DNA of 64,000 bases from Symbiodinium natans (GCA_905221605.1 CAJNDS010002494.1:329421-393420), one strand, 5' to 3'; positions 9,873-20,781 are shown, numbered from the stretch's first letter. A program made the numbers and translations. Notes: generated by a model not told the origin, from the sequence alone.

Positions 9873-10168
9873 TTGAGGGTTTAGGGTTTCGGGTTTAGGG
9901 TTTAGGGTTTAGGGTTTAGGGTAAGTTTAGGGTTTAGGGTTTAGGAGAGCTTCTTATTGTGCTCTACAAACTAGGTAGGCCTTTTCGGAGCTACATGTGC
10001 GTTGTCACACAAACTTACCCTGAATGTGTGTAGGTGTGTCTCTGCGCCTGCATGTGCCAAGGAAAGGAGGGACCCTTACGAGGGACCAGAGGAGTTATTT
10101 AGGGGATATTTGGGTTTAGGGTTTAGGGTTTAGGGTTTAGGGTTTAGGGTTTAGGGTTTAGGGTTTAG
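9873..10168 (+). repeat. Two TTTAGGG arrays
   Basis: Arrays at 9873-9945 and 10112-10168, separated by about 165 bp of unique sequence without a supportable gene. Confidence 0.88.
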
Positions 10169-10169
10169 G

Positions 10170-11007
10170 ACTTGTATAGTCCCAGGGACCCATACTTTTG
10201 GGAACTAGCTATCACACCTACTTCTGAGGGCGGCGCCAGAACCGAACAAACACACGACGCTCCCACAGGAGGAGCAAACAAGCCAATGCTACTTATGAGG
10301 GCATTAGGGGTGCAAGGCAAAACGAGGTGTGGGAGAAAAAACCTTGCTACTTAGAAATATAGGGACGATAAACTGTAGAAGGGTCCCTCCTTATACCCCT
10401 TAAACGTGGGCTTCGAGCCGTCGGCTCCAGGGGCTTATGACTTTGCGGGTTTGGCTTCCGAGTTGGCGAGCAAACCCCAATCCCAGCAAACCCTAAACCG
10501 ACTTACAATGCCAGTGTGCTCGTGGGCGTCGTGGGCGCGCAGGTTTTGTAGGGCAGGCTCTGTTTTGTTGCCTGTTTGCACAGCTGGGGCGAGTCTACGC
10601 CGCAGGGATTTCCACTTTCTTGGGTTTGGACTCTTTGCGCAGCAAAGTTCTCAGATAACCAACCTGAGCCTTAACGGCAGCAGATAAAACGTAGTAAGTA
10701 AGTAGAGAACCCGAACCCTTTGCAACATGCTAAGTGATGGGCTTACAGCTTTCACCTTGCGTAGCCCGAGTCCTGCACCCTTTGTGAATGTTTGCAGAAC
10801 TAGTCGCAGACGAGCTGAACAATATGGTTGGGCATATCGCCCGACTCCTGCACAGTCATATCCTGGATCGGGGGCCTTTAGAAAAGATGGGGAACTCCCC
10901 TCGAACTGTACGACTCTGGGAGACACCCTAAACCCTAAACCATGAAGATTTCTCCCCAGCATGTGTCCTGCAGTGTGTGCGACTGTAGGCGGGTGGCCAA
11001 AAAAAAA
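10170..11007. other. No confident gene
   Basis: Open frames at 10406-10687 and 10727-10945 are of ordinary composition but lack recognisable motifs or clear splice sites, and the opposite strand is equally open at 10651-10962. The motif GGCGGGTGGCCAAAAAAAAA at 10989-11007 directly precedes the next ITR. Confidence 0.4.
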
Positions 11008-11079
11008 CCCTAAACCCTAAACCCTAAACCCTAAACCCTAAACCCTAAACCCTAAACCCTAAACCCTAAACCCTAAACC
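11008..11079 (-). repeat. ITR (CCCTAAA), about ten perfect units
   Basis: Near-perfect CCCTAAA array. It faces the TTTAGGG array at 11200-11287, so together they could form a roughly 70-bp stem. Confidence 0.95.
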
Positions 11080-11199
11080 GTGGCGGTCGCTCCTGCTATG
11101 ATAGTGTTGGGCATTGGGGCCTCTTGACATGGTGCCCTGCCCACCGGCCGGTCTCCAAATCCTGTCTCAACCCATGAAACCCCAAACCCTGCACTGTAC

Positions 11200-11287
11200 A
11201 GGGTTTAGGGTTTAGGGTTTAGGGTTTAGGGTTTAGGGTTTAGGGTTTAGGGTTTAGGGTTTAGGGTTTAGGGTTTAGGGTTTAGGG
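11200..11287 (+). repeat. ITR (TTTAGGG), about twelve perfect units
   Basis: Near-perfect array, inverted relative to 11008-11079. The junction word GTGAGAGTCGAAACCCT follows at 11310-11326 and is shared with 43491-43507. Confidence 0.95.
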
Positions 11288-11577
11288 CCTAAACCTCACC
11301 CCTAAGACCGTGAGAGTCGAAACCCTCTAGACCCTATAAGCCTAAACTCATGACCCCTAAGCCCTATAGACCCTGCAAGCCTAAACCCTAGACCCGTGCT
11401 TGTCAGCTTCCTCCTCGCCTCATGCCGGACGGTTCGGCCCCAGGCGCAGCAAATAAGTAGCACATGCTATCATTGCGGTCTTCGAAAGATGCCTAGAATG
11501 ACATGCAACCGTGGTCGGACGGGCTTTTGGGTTTTAGGGCTTTTCAGGGTTTGGACGGGCTTTCCGTGCAAACGAGG

Positions 11578-14500
11578 ATGCATTGCCATGTGCTGGTAGC
11601 GGCTCTCTCTGCTCACTGTGCTGCAGGCGAGATCGCCTTAGGCGCATTGGGAGGTTGGACGGTTAGCGATAGAGGAGAGCTCATTGCCAGCATCGCGGCG
11701 ATGATCGACTACCGAAAGCATTGGGATGCCTCTCTGGTGGCGCGGTTTGGCCCGCCCGTGATCGACATCCCTGGAGGCGTGCATGCGAACGGGAGCTTCG
11801 TGACCTTGCGCGTTGGGACCACACACCTGACGCCCGAGGTGGGTGTGGCGACTGCTCTGGACATGATGCTGGGCTTGGATGGAGCGCAGCCGGCTGTTGG
11901 ACTAGTCGGGGCTCGCGCTTCCAGTGTTAGCAGGCCCGTGGCGAGCCTTGCCGCTGTCCGCCAAGTGCCGCAGATATCCTACGCCTCCACGAACCCAGCC
12001 CTCTCCAAAAAGGACCTGTATCCCTACTTCATGCGCGTGGTGCCGCCAGACACCGTGCAGGGCTTGGCTCTCTGGAGCTGGATTCTGCACTTCAATGTGG
12101 CCTCAGCCATCTGCTTCTACTCCCAGGAGCCTTATGGCGAAGGCCTCCTTGGAGTTCTAGAGGAGCTGGCACGGGAGCATGATGAGCCGGAGCGCGTGAA
12201 GCGCCACGGGCTGCAGTACAGTCCCCAAGGGATGTCGGACGAGGCAGTTGAAGCTGTCGACGCGCTCAAGCTCCTTGGACCCCGCTTCGTCATTTTGGCC
12301 CTGGCGCCGGGGATGGCTGAGGAGATCCTGCCCGTCCTGTGGCAGGAGGGGCTCATGGGCCCAGACTGGCAACTCGTATGCACCGACAGCATCCCACCCT
12401 TCAACCCTCTGCTACCCGTCGGGTTCATGACATTTCTTCCTTATGGAAAAGGTGCTCTCTTTCCGAATTTTCAGAATTTCTGGTCTCGGCTGGAGCCAGA
12501 GGACATAATTGGCGCGGAGGCGCGGCAAAGGCATCGCTTGGATGTGATGAAGAGGCCCTTCGCGGATGAAGTGGTTGTGGACACCATGGCAAAACTCCAA
12601 GAAGCCAGTTCCTGGGCTGCCCTGGCTTTTGATGCCGTCTACGCCTTCCTTGTGGCCATCAACCAGCTCCTGCACAAGGGAGTCCCAGGTCACGAGATTC
12701 AGCGCCAGCTTCTCCTTGAGGAGTTGAGGCAGCAAAGCTTCGAAGGAGCTTCCGGCAGAGTCAGTTTCAATGAGGATGGCGACCGCGCGGGCTTCTTCAT
12801 CGAGATGATGAACGTGCAGCATGTGCAGCCGAGCGCGCAGTCCAACCAGTCCAACCAGTCCAACCAGTCCAACCAGTCCAACCAAGCAGTAGGCGCTGCC
12901 ATCTTCAGCGCCGCGAACCGAACATTCAGCTTCACAAGCAGCCTGGTTTGGATGGACGGATCCACGCATGACTTCCCCCCACAGCAGCTGTCGGCGTGTG
13001 GTCCAGGGTTCTACAAAGATGAGACCCAGCAGTGCCACGTCTGCCCCAAGGGAAGCCAATGCTCCCAGGGATCCTTCACTGCTTGCCCCAGGGGGACTTT
13101 TGCAAACAGGACTGGGATGTCCAGCTGCACTTTGTGCCCCCAAGGCCGCTTCGCAAGAGACGTGGGCTCGTTCGAGTGCAGCCCGTGCCTGCCGGGCTTT
13201 GCGGCGCCCGACATGGGCCTGGAGACGTGCGTCAGGTGCAAGCCAGGAAGCTACATGCCCTCGGCGCGGGGCACTGAGTGCCTGGCTTGTGGGCTGCAGC
13301 AGATCACCCCGGAGAGCGGCGCCGAGTCTGAGTCGGAGTGCTTATGCGCGGAGGCGACCTTCATGTGCGGAAGCATCGGCTGCATCGAGTGCCCACAAGG
13401 CCTCCACTGCCCACAGGGCCTCAACCCCCCACTACAGCAAGCAGGATACTGGGCTGACGCAGACGCCTTTAAGGCTTCCTTTGCCTGTGAAGCCTCAGTC
13501 CTGCGCTGCCGCAACAAGAACGAGTGCCCAGCAGGGGTTATTGGGCAGTGCGCCAGTGGGCGGGAGGGCCTGGCCTGCAACAATTGCCAGAGGAACCACT
13601 TTCCGGTGGAAGATGGGCCCGACATGGGGACGTGCCAGCCCTGTGGGGAGAGCGACTATCTTCCCGGCGTCTTCTTCTTCATCCTCCTACCGACTGCCCT
13701 GGTGGTGGTCATCATGATGAAGGAGCCCAGCCAGCTGAGCTTCAACGTGCTGACAGCTGCCGCAGTGGCGAGCCAGATCATTGCAGCCCTCCAGGCGCTG
13801 GGATCCATGCAGCAGCTCACCATCGAGTGGCAACATCCTGTTAAGGGCCTCTTGGAGTTCACCGACATCCTGACCCTGGACCTCGATTTCCTCCGCATAA
13901 CATGCCTCTCCGGCACCGACAGCCGAGTGCTCAAGTTCGCAACGTTGCTGCTGACCTGCCCGGCCCTTTGCCTGATCCTTGTTGTTTCGTGGTTCCTGGC
14001 CAAGCTCCTCAACCGGCCCAAGCCCTTGGACAGTCTCCTCAACCTCTGCGGGCTCTGCCTCTTTGCCTTCTTCCTATCGATCACACTGGCCATGTTGAGC
14101 CCATTTCGCTGCATGCCGAACCCTAACGGGACGCGGTCACTGATCACGGATCCAGGCATCATCTGCTACATGTCCGACGAGCATCTCGTGCTCGTCGGCC
14201 TGGCCACCGCGGGTGTTCTGAGCCAGCCAGTGCCAATACTTGCATGGGCCGCCTATACCACCTTCAAGTACCCGTCGCGTGTTGCCAGCGGCCAAGCTCT
14301 CCGGCGGGTCAACCGCTACCGGTTCATGTTCCACAGGTTCAAGGCGGACAAGTACTACAACGGTCTGGTTCTGCTGGTCCGCAATGGCCTGGTGGCCACA
14401 TTGCCCATCGTGACGCTGGAGATGCCGGAGCTCCAGGTGCCCTCCATGGGCCTCATCTTGCTGGCCTTCGGTGGGCTGCAGGCCCGGACGTACCCATGGC

Positions 14501-16091
14501 GCACGGAGCAGGCGAACCACGTGGAGCTCCTGCTGACGATGCTGTTGCTCATGGTGCTCCTGGCCGCCGCCCCATTGCTCAGCGTCAGATCCTCCACCCT
14601 GCTGGGCTGGCTCCTTTGCTTTCCTGTATTTGGGATTCTGCTCGTAGCGGGGGTGGCGCTCCTCCGAGCCGCCCTGAAGCGCCACCAGCGCCACTACGAC
14701 ATCTTCCTGTGCCACCACAAGGGAGGTGCCGGCAGCCTCTGCCGACTTGTGAAGATCTTGATCGCCCGGTGCTCCCCCGCCTGTGTGTTCTTGGACTGCG
14801 ACCATTTGGAGAACTTGGACATTCTCTTCGACATCGTCCGCGTGGCGACGAGGAGCATCGTGGTGGTGCTGACGCCTGAAATCCTGAAGCGCGTGTGGTG
14901 CGCCGGCGAGATCACGACCGCCTTCAAGAATGGCATCACCACGGTGCCCCTGCGGTGCGATGGCTACATGGCCCTGACCGAGGAGGCACGGGAGTTTGCA
15001 TTCTCCCTTTGGACCCCCCAACAGATTCACATGCTGGCGGGCAATGGCATCCAGCGCGATGGGGTCCGGGCTGCGTACCACTGGCTGGAGGGGCTCGAGG
15101 CTTTAGAGATGCCGCGCTTCGGGCCGGTGGCAGACAAGGAGGAGGTTGTGTGGAAGCTCCTACAACGCTGCGGAACATCGATGCTGAAGGGCTTATCCCT
15201 CCAGCCGGGATCGTCCCGGAGCAGCCTCTCCCCAGCCAGAGCCCGCATTCTCATCATGTCTCTGTCGGACGCCGAGTGCATTTCCTCCTGTGACTTAGTA
15301 GTAGAGTAGGTAACCTTTAACCTTTTTGGGGTAATGTAATCCCCTTATAATCCTGAAGGTTAACCTTTAGTTCCCCCAGGTTACTGGACAACTAAGGTGA
15401 GGTTTTCCAGCTCATGTTACAGGCGCATCTGCGAGTCGAGTGCACGGTGGTCCAGCACCGGCGGCAGATGCAGAGGTGGAAGCTTTGCCATAAGTTGGGT
15501 ACCATTTTACATCTCTAAGGGTACTTAGACCCAAATTGGGCATATAAATGTAAGTTTGTAATATTAATATTATACCAACCATGAACGAGGAAGCTCTTCG
15601 CCTACTACCTCGTGGTTCTGCTCTTCCGCGGCATCTTCTCGGACCCGAGCTTCGCGCGGTTGCTGTTGGCGGCCTTCAGTCTTCCCGGGCGCTCGCTGGA
15701 AGTCGTGACCCTGATCGCCGATGTGCATTTCGAGTTTCCGAACTTTGAGATCCTTCAGGCTTCGGAACCCGACGAAGATGTGGAGGAAGAGGCAAATCGG
15801 CAACAGCTACTGCAGGCGTATCGGCTCCTTGTCACTGTCCTGGCTCTGCCCTTTTCGCCCTTGGCGTCTGAAGGCCTTCAGCAGAAGCAGGTGGCCGAGA
15901 TTGCAGGGCGAATGCATCGCTACACGGAGCCTGCCGATGCCGTGCCCCGTGATGAGGCGGATGACAGCTTCACCCTCGCGCACTTTGAGGTCTGCGAGGG
16001 TGACTACAACGGAAAGTCATCGCAGGTCACCAATCCAGAAGAGGGAGCGTTCGCCTGGACGCTACATGGATCGACCCAGCTTGCGTTGTGA
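11578..16091 (+). CDS. Receptor: ANF/periplasmic-binding ectodomain + GCC2/GCC3 + multi-TM + TIR-like
   Basis: Exon 1 (3.7 kb, intronless) is the best-supported gene here. I chose the ATG at 11578 because it opens a signal-peptide-like MHCHVLVAALSAHCAAG; an in-frame ATG at 11503 lies in telomere-like sequence. Domains: residues about 50-415 resemble the ANF/type-I periplasmic ligand-binding fold (RVVPPDTVQGLALW; SGRVSFNEDGDRAG). A (QSN)5 linker follows at about 421-436. Cys-rich GCC2/GCC3 repeats (C..G.....G...C..C) run about 474-690, and about nine hydrophobic spans about 695-1038. A TIR-like domain covers about 1040-1170 (YDIFLCHHK; VFLDCDHLENL; RSIVVVLTPEI; VWCAGEITTAF). Glu1111 aligns by eye with the NADase glutamate of SARM1-type TIRs. 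The frame stops at 15307. Alternatively a GTAGTAG donor at 15298, an exon at 15423-15493 and an exon at 15590-16091 join in phase, giving 1430 codons and a second Rossmann-like module (YYLVVLLFRGIFSDPSFA). A plasma-membrane sensor of small ligands is inference. Confidence 0.82.
12838..12885 (+). repeat. In-frame 9-bp minisatellite in the receptor
   Basis: Five copies of CAGTCCAAC encode (QSN)5, a hydrophilic linker between the ligand-binding and Cys-rich domains. Its length is likely polymorphic. Confidence 0.9.
15306..15388 (+). mobile_element. Short element with GGTAACC...GGTTACT ends
   Basis: It starts AGTAGGTAACCTTTAACC and ends GGTTAACC...CCCAGGTTACT, which are imperfect inverted ends. 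It lies exactly in the proposed intron between the receptor exon 1 and the exon at 15423. Its 3' part supplies a pyrimidine-rich CCCCCAG. Confidence 0.45.
15494..15589 (+). mobile_element. Introner-like element, family E copy 1 (is an intron)
   Basis: Starts GTTGGGTACCATTTTACAT and ends TACCAACCATGAACGAG. GTTGGGTA and TACCAAC are inverted ends. Removing it as a GT-AG intron joins codons CAT AA|G AAG CTC in phase between two high-GC3 exons. Related copies are at 31785-31872, 40189-40287 and about 54475-54547, with shared ATTTTACAT and AAACCCAATAAGG words. This is the cleanest evidence here that an inverted-repeat element acts as an intron. Confidence 0.75.
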
Positions 16092-17088
16092 CAAACTCCT
16101 GCGCCACAACAGGGCTATAGGGCTCAGGGAATCGCTTCAGGGCCTACCTGCACCCCCAAAGTACCCCTTAGCAAGGGCCTATATACCTTGATGGGGCTAT
16201 GCAGGGCATGTTCAAGGGCACTTCGGGTGGGTCGGTAGAGTTTAGGGTTTGGGGTTTGGGGTTTGGGGTTTAGGGTTGGGTTTAGGGATAGGGTCTTTGA
16301 AAAAAGGGTTTAGAAAGACCTATAGAGACCTAAACTCTAAAGCCCTAAAACCCTGAAACCCTAGAAACCTAAAAACCCAAAACCCCAAAACCCTCAACCT
16401 TAAACCCCAAAACCTAAACCCTCCTTCCCCTGCCCCCCCCCCCCCCCCCCTGCCTGCTTGGACGCAGGCGCGCGCCCCGGCGCCCGGGGTTCGGTGCAGA
16501 AGTTCGCGCTGCTGGGCCCTGTCTGGGGGACCTAAGACAGGCAGACTTTTCTTTTTTATGTGAGTCAGTCTTTGTAAACCAGTAAAGGAATGAATAAACT
16601 AATTAATAAAAACCCTCTTATATATATTTACATATATACAATATGTGTGTATATGAGCAAGCGCCAAAACCCCCAGCCATTCAAGTAAGCTTAGGTAAGG
16701 GGTGGACACGAATGCCCAGAAGTTGGAACGCCTGAAAAGCGGCACCCCTAAGTTAATGAACCGTTAGGTGGGGTCTTGAGTTTTTCTCCCAAAGCGACAC
16801 CTGCAGACATCAAGCGTGGACAACTCAAGCTAAAACCCTGTAAAGCGATGGGAACACTTGAAAAGCCAGTACAAGGAGTAGTTATTGTTGTTGTAGGGGC
16901 AGCAATCTGCAAAAACAGGAGGAGGAGTAGTAGCACTGTAGTAGTCGTCGTCGTGGGAGCGGGAGTGGTAGCAGTGGGAGCAGTCCTTCCACTGCCACGA
17001 TGGTAAATATCAGACAAATGCGAATGCTTCTCAGTGTGCTGTTATGCTGAATGACTCACCCTAAACCCTAAACCCTCAGACTCAAAAA
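16092..17088. other. Intergenic; ITRs and simple repeats
   Basis: Mixed TTTGGGG/TTTAGGG (16240-16290), degenerate CCCTAAA words, a C17 run at about 16434-16450, an AT tract (16600-16650) and a GTAGTAGTCGTCG-rich stretch at 16900-16990 whose ORFs are low-complexity on both strands. No confident gene. Confidence 0.55.
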
Positions 17089-17090
17089 AG

Positions 17091-17943
17091 CACATGTTCC
17101 ACCAAGAGGCTTTCCAACAAGGTCACCGCAAACTCCAGGCTTATGGCTCGCTTTAGGGTTTAGGGGCCTTTGCAAACATCTTGGGGTTTAGGGTTTAGGG
17201 TTCGCCGTGCTGCCTTGCACGAAAGTTTCAGAATGGGCTTAGGGTTAAGGGAAATTGTGTGATTTCAAAGCCAGCAAGACTATGCAAGACTGAGGATGCA
17301 GGACAATGCCCTGTGTGAACCACAGCTTCCCAAAGATGCAACAGCTCTTTTCTCAGTGAAAGTTGAGATCCGAAAAACCGAGATCGATCGAGAATGTCCC
17401 GGCATCTATCTGGGCCTTGAATCCTAACACTTAGGCCCTATAAATCCTAAACCCTAAACCCTAAACCCTGAACCCTAAACCCTAAACCCTACCGGCCCCC
17501 AGGTTTCCTCTGGTTCGCTGGGCGAGGGCACACTGCGGCTTGTTTCAAACCTCGGATCGCATCCGAATAGTTCAGGGCGGTTGAGGGCATCGCCCGGCTT
17601 CAAAAAGGATTTAGGGTTAAGGCCCTCCTCAAAAACTGGATCAGTTAGGGTGGGGGCGGAAGTAACTACCAATATTGTCGCCTGAGAATTACTAGAATAT
17701 GAACTACCCGAGGGCTCCGTTCTCAGCCGATGATTCTGTTGAGCACAGAAACCTCACGAGAAACTGCCCGTTTCTTCAGACATCTTCGTCTCGGTTCTTG
17801 ACGACTGGCATCAGCAGCATGCCAACATCAAGACTAACATTGCGCATGTTTTTGAGAAACTACAGGAACAGCCAGTCACCATTGCATACGGCATGACTGC
17901 TGCAACTGCTATGTTTGTTTGGGTCACAAATTCCACTCACTGA
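17091..17943 (+). CDS. Multi-exon gene, unrecognised product
   Basis: Several short strongly coding pieces lie in order. About 17091-17152 reads MFHQEAFQQGHRKLQAYGS. At 17266-17427 a 53-codon frame ends FSVKVEIRKTEIDRECPG and beyond, with a TAA. From 17502, after a CCCCCAG acceptor, comes GEGTLRLVSNLGSHPNSSGR. At 17780-17943, after TTTCTTCAG, comes FVSVLDDWHQQHANIKTNIA, then a hydrophobic GMTAATAMFVWV, ending in TGA at 17941-17943. The last exon is the most convincing: a helix followed by one C-terminal membrane-like span. The TAA at 17425 means either a splice donor just before it or two genes. ITR words sit in the gaps. No family recognised. Confidence 0.45.
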
Positions 17944-18088
17944 GTGTACGGGGTACTCAGTTTCAGCGCGCGGCGAAGATTTTGAGGTTTATTTGCCGGA
18001 GATTACAATCAATGTACATCAAAGCTGAGTTTCAACAGGTGATCCAGGCAGCTATGATGGGGGCTTCGAGGAGGCCGCTGTTTAGGGT

Positions 18089-18331
18089 ACAGAGTTGGGG
18101 CTCCATGACTCAGTCTTTCACAGCTCCACCGCAGGACACATTGCTTGCATCCCTTCGTTCCCAAATGAGAGTCTCTGTTTGGAGGAGCCTTGGTATATTT
18201 GTATACGAGATGACAGACCCCTGAACGACCCCCTGGCGTTCCAGCCTGGGAAAACAGGAGGCCGATGCGATGCGCGAGGTATCTCGCGCGCTTCAAAGCA
18301 GCTTGCCTCCCACTTTGCTTTGGGGGTTTAG
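18089..18331 (+). CDS. Exon of unrecognised protein
   Basis: The frame reads GLHDSVFHSSTAGHIACIPS then EEPWYICIRDDRPLNDPLAF, a protein-like mixture with Trp, Cys and acidic turns, ending in TAG at 18329. Start and splice sites are uncertain. A second frame at about 17985-18085 (FICRRLQSMYIKAEFQQ) may be a neighbouring exon. It lies just upstream of a family A element. Confidence 0.4.
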   Translation, partial: TELGLHDSVFHSSTAGHIACIPSFPNESLCLEEPWYICIRDDRPLNDPLAFQPGKTGGRCDARGISRASKQLASHFALGV

Positions 18332-18348
18332 AGCTTAAGGGTCAGGGG

Positions 18349-18413
18349 TTGGGATGTTCCCCCTTATACGAACAGTCCTTAATGAATAGGGATTATACTG
18401 GGAGACATCCCAG
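18349..18413 (+). mobile_element. MITE-like element, family A copy 1 (short)
   Basis: The left end TTGGGATGTTCCCCCTTATA is followed by the shared word CGAACAGTCCTTAAT. The right end is GAGACATCCCAG. The right half is shortened relative to the 101-bp copy at 20681. Confidence 0.7.
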
Positions 18414-18643
18414 CTTAGGGGTTTAAATGGCTCAGGCTTTTCTTGCCACCTGCCTCAGCCTGCCCCAGGGACAAATAATAGTATTAATAATGGACAGGTG
18501 TGCGGTTGGCAGTTCCTATAGAAAGAGCGTACCAACAGACACAGATTCAGGATTAAAGGCGTGAATCAAGAGAGAAGAGCCCCTAATCATATAGACCCTA
18601 GCCTTTAGGACCCTTGAATAATAGAAATCCTGTAATAATATTG

Positions 18644-18735
18644 TAATGGGGGCAAAAATAGTAATTATAATGTGCCCCCTTAATTCTATGGGCGCGATAA
18701 TAATAAATACGAAAACTATAAATGCGCCCTAATAT
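18644..18735. other. Two adjacent imperfect stem-loops
   Basis: GGGGGCA...TGCCCCC (about 18646-18680) and GGGCGC...GCGCCC (about 18689-18730), each enclosing an AT-rich loop, in an AT-rich island. They may be the remains of one composite foldback element. The sequence 18736-19857 has no confident gene apart from a possible ORF at 19391-19660. Confidence 0.5.
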
Positions 18736-19857
18736 TGGATTACCAAGAGTTAGAGGAATGAATGGGGAGATAGAAGTCATGTACTCTTTTACCTCCATTA
18801 AAAGACTGTAAAGTCCCAACAACCCCTGCCAAGTCTATTCTGCCAGCCCCTTGAAAGTTCCGATCCTCCCAAGACCAGGTACAAGGACGCAGTATCTTTT
18901 ATGCAGTCAAGCCGTTCTATAAGAGCGTATTCTGAGTTACCCTAGCAGCAAACAGACCCACATGAGAGAGCGCGTAGCAGCCATTCCTCCCGCAGCTTGG
19001 CTACGGCAGCCAACCCATCCTACTAAAAGCACAGCACAGTTACTAATGTTATTCTGGTCTGGGACTTTAGTCCCAGGTCGATTCCCTTGGCTTGTATAGG
19101 GTATATAGGGGCGTATAAGGGGTCCCCTTTTAAGGGGCCATACTAAAGGACCATGTAACTACCCGGTAACTACCCTAAGCTTGAGTCAGCCTGAAGCAGC
19201 GTTGCCTTGCTGTGGCCCAGGATTGGAGAACGCGAGCGGCCACTTGCATTGGACTCTTGGCCAGGGTTCTTCATGAGCATCTACCTTTGCATAAAGTCTG
19301 TGTGTGTGGGCGTGTGCGTGTGTACCTGTGTGAGCTGCATTGATGATATGAACCTTGCACAAATAGAAGTTCGTTGAGGAAGCATATGTCATGGTGCGTC
19401 AGGCAACAAGCTCTGATGTCTTGACTTCTGACAGTCACCCCGAACACCCGAGGACCTTGACGAAACCCCGGGACTTGGGACGTTTGCTTTATAAGCCCTC
19501 GTACTCGGATACACTTCCTGATTACGGTTACTGCTTCTATCAAAACCCAGGGAGGTCCCCCAAACGCACCGGGCAAAGATCTCCCGAGCATAAGCCTGAT
19601 GGGGGGAATACTATTCGTAACTATTCCGACTCCTATATTCGCTGTGGGTGTCTGCTGTGATGATTAACTTGCTGACGTGGACATCCTTCTGATTTGCAGT
19701 TGAGACAGACTGCCCGAATCCTTGCCTGCCGCGTGTGAGCGCGAGAGCCGAAACCCTGAAGCATCCTAAGACCCTTACTAAACCCTAAAAACCTGAAACC
19801 GCAAAACCCTAACATCCCCTAAAACCCTAAACTCTACCACGCCGCACCATGAAGGCG

Positions 19858-19990
19858 GTTTGCACGCACCGGCTGGCTGGTGGGCAGCATCTCTCCAGAA
19901 CACCTGGGTTCCGAGCTGCAGAACTTTGTGTCCAAAGGCATGCTGCTTGCCGCAAGGGCAAAGGGGAGCTTGCGGGGCTTAGAGGGCTAA
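19858..19990 (+). CDS. Exon of unrecognised protein
   Basis: A high-GC3 frame, offset from the ATG at 19849, reads TGWLVGSISPEHLGSELQNF then VSKGMLLAARAKGSL, ending in TAA at about 19989. A second open stretch at 20057-20210 (EWRAVWNSTTRRKLSYK), or in another frame to 20320, may be downstream coding. ITR words flank both sides. Confidence 0.35.
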
Positions 19991-20680
19991 GGCTTCGAGA
20001 CTTGCAGGCTCATAGGGCTTCTGCAGAAAGCCAGTTAGGGCATGGCGGCATGATGGTGACAGAGCTTTTTATTTGCATTGGCGGTGAATGGCGTGCAGTG
20101 TGGAACAGCACGACTCGTCGGAAACTGTCCTACAAATCCCCGACCATTGACGCGACCCAGAAGTCCCGCAAGATTGCTGGAGGCCCTAAGCCCCTCAAGC
20201 CCGTTCAATGATGCCTTAGTGAAGAGATATTTTGCTATTGTTCCCTCCTTTGGGTTCAAAAGAGCATCAGATCTTGGATTTTTATCAGGAAGTCTAAAAG
20301 TAAAAGGCCCTCCTAGATAAACTTCCCCGGAAACCCTAAACTCTAAGCCCTAAACCCAATACCCGAAGCCCTAGACCCTAGCTCAGTTGCTCAGACTCAG
20401 AGACAGCGCCGAGTAAACCCTAAACGCCTGAGCATGGACAAGTCCAGGCTGGGAGATGTTGGCATCCCGATGTGGCAGGGGCTGTGCAAGCAGGCAGGGT
20501 GGGGGGGGGGGGGGGGTGTGAAACTCACTCACCACAGGAAGCTGTTTTTTTGGGGGTTTTTTTTGCGTGAGATTCAGAGAGTTTGGGCCTTCTGCTCAGC
20601 TTTAGGGTTTAGGGTTTGTCTAGCAGGGAAACCGCGCGAAACTCATGACGGCCCCAAGTGCCAAACACAACCAGCATATA

Positions 20681-20781
20681 TTGGGATGCTCCCCCTTATA
20701 CTAACAGTCCTTAATGGGGATTATAGTATTTCCGATTATGATCCCTATTAAGGACTGGTAGCATGAGGGGGAACATCCCAA
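20681..20781 (+). mobile_element. MITE-like element, family A copy 2
   Basis: 101 bp with inverted ends TTGGGATGCTCCCCCTTATA and TGAGGGGGAACATCCCAA, plus an internal inverted pair AACAGTCCTTAAT / ATTAAGGACTGGT. It is almost fully palindromic and non-coding. Other copies are at 18349, 33170, 34694 (half) and 37024. Confidence 0.85.

Noticed and set aside
12412-15081. Long minus-strand ORFs opposite the receptor (243 and 314 codons)
   Set aside because: They are antisense shadows of a high-GC coding exon; the plus frame has domains and the minus frames have none.
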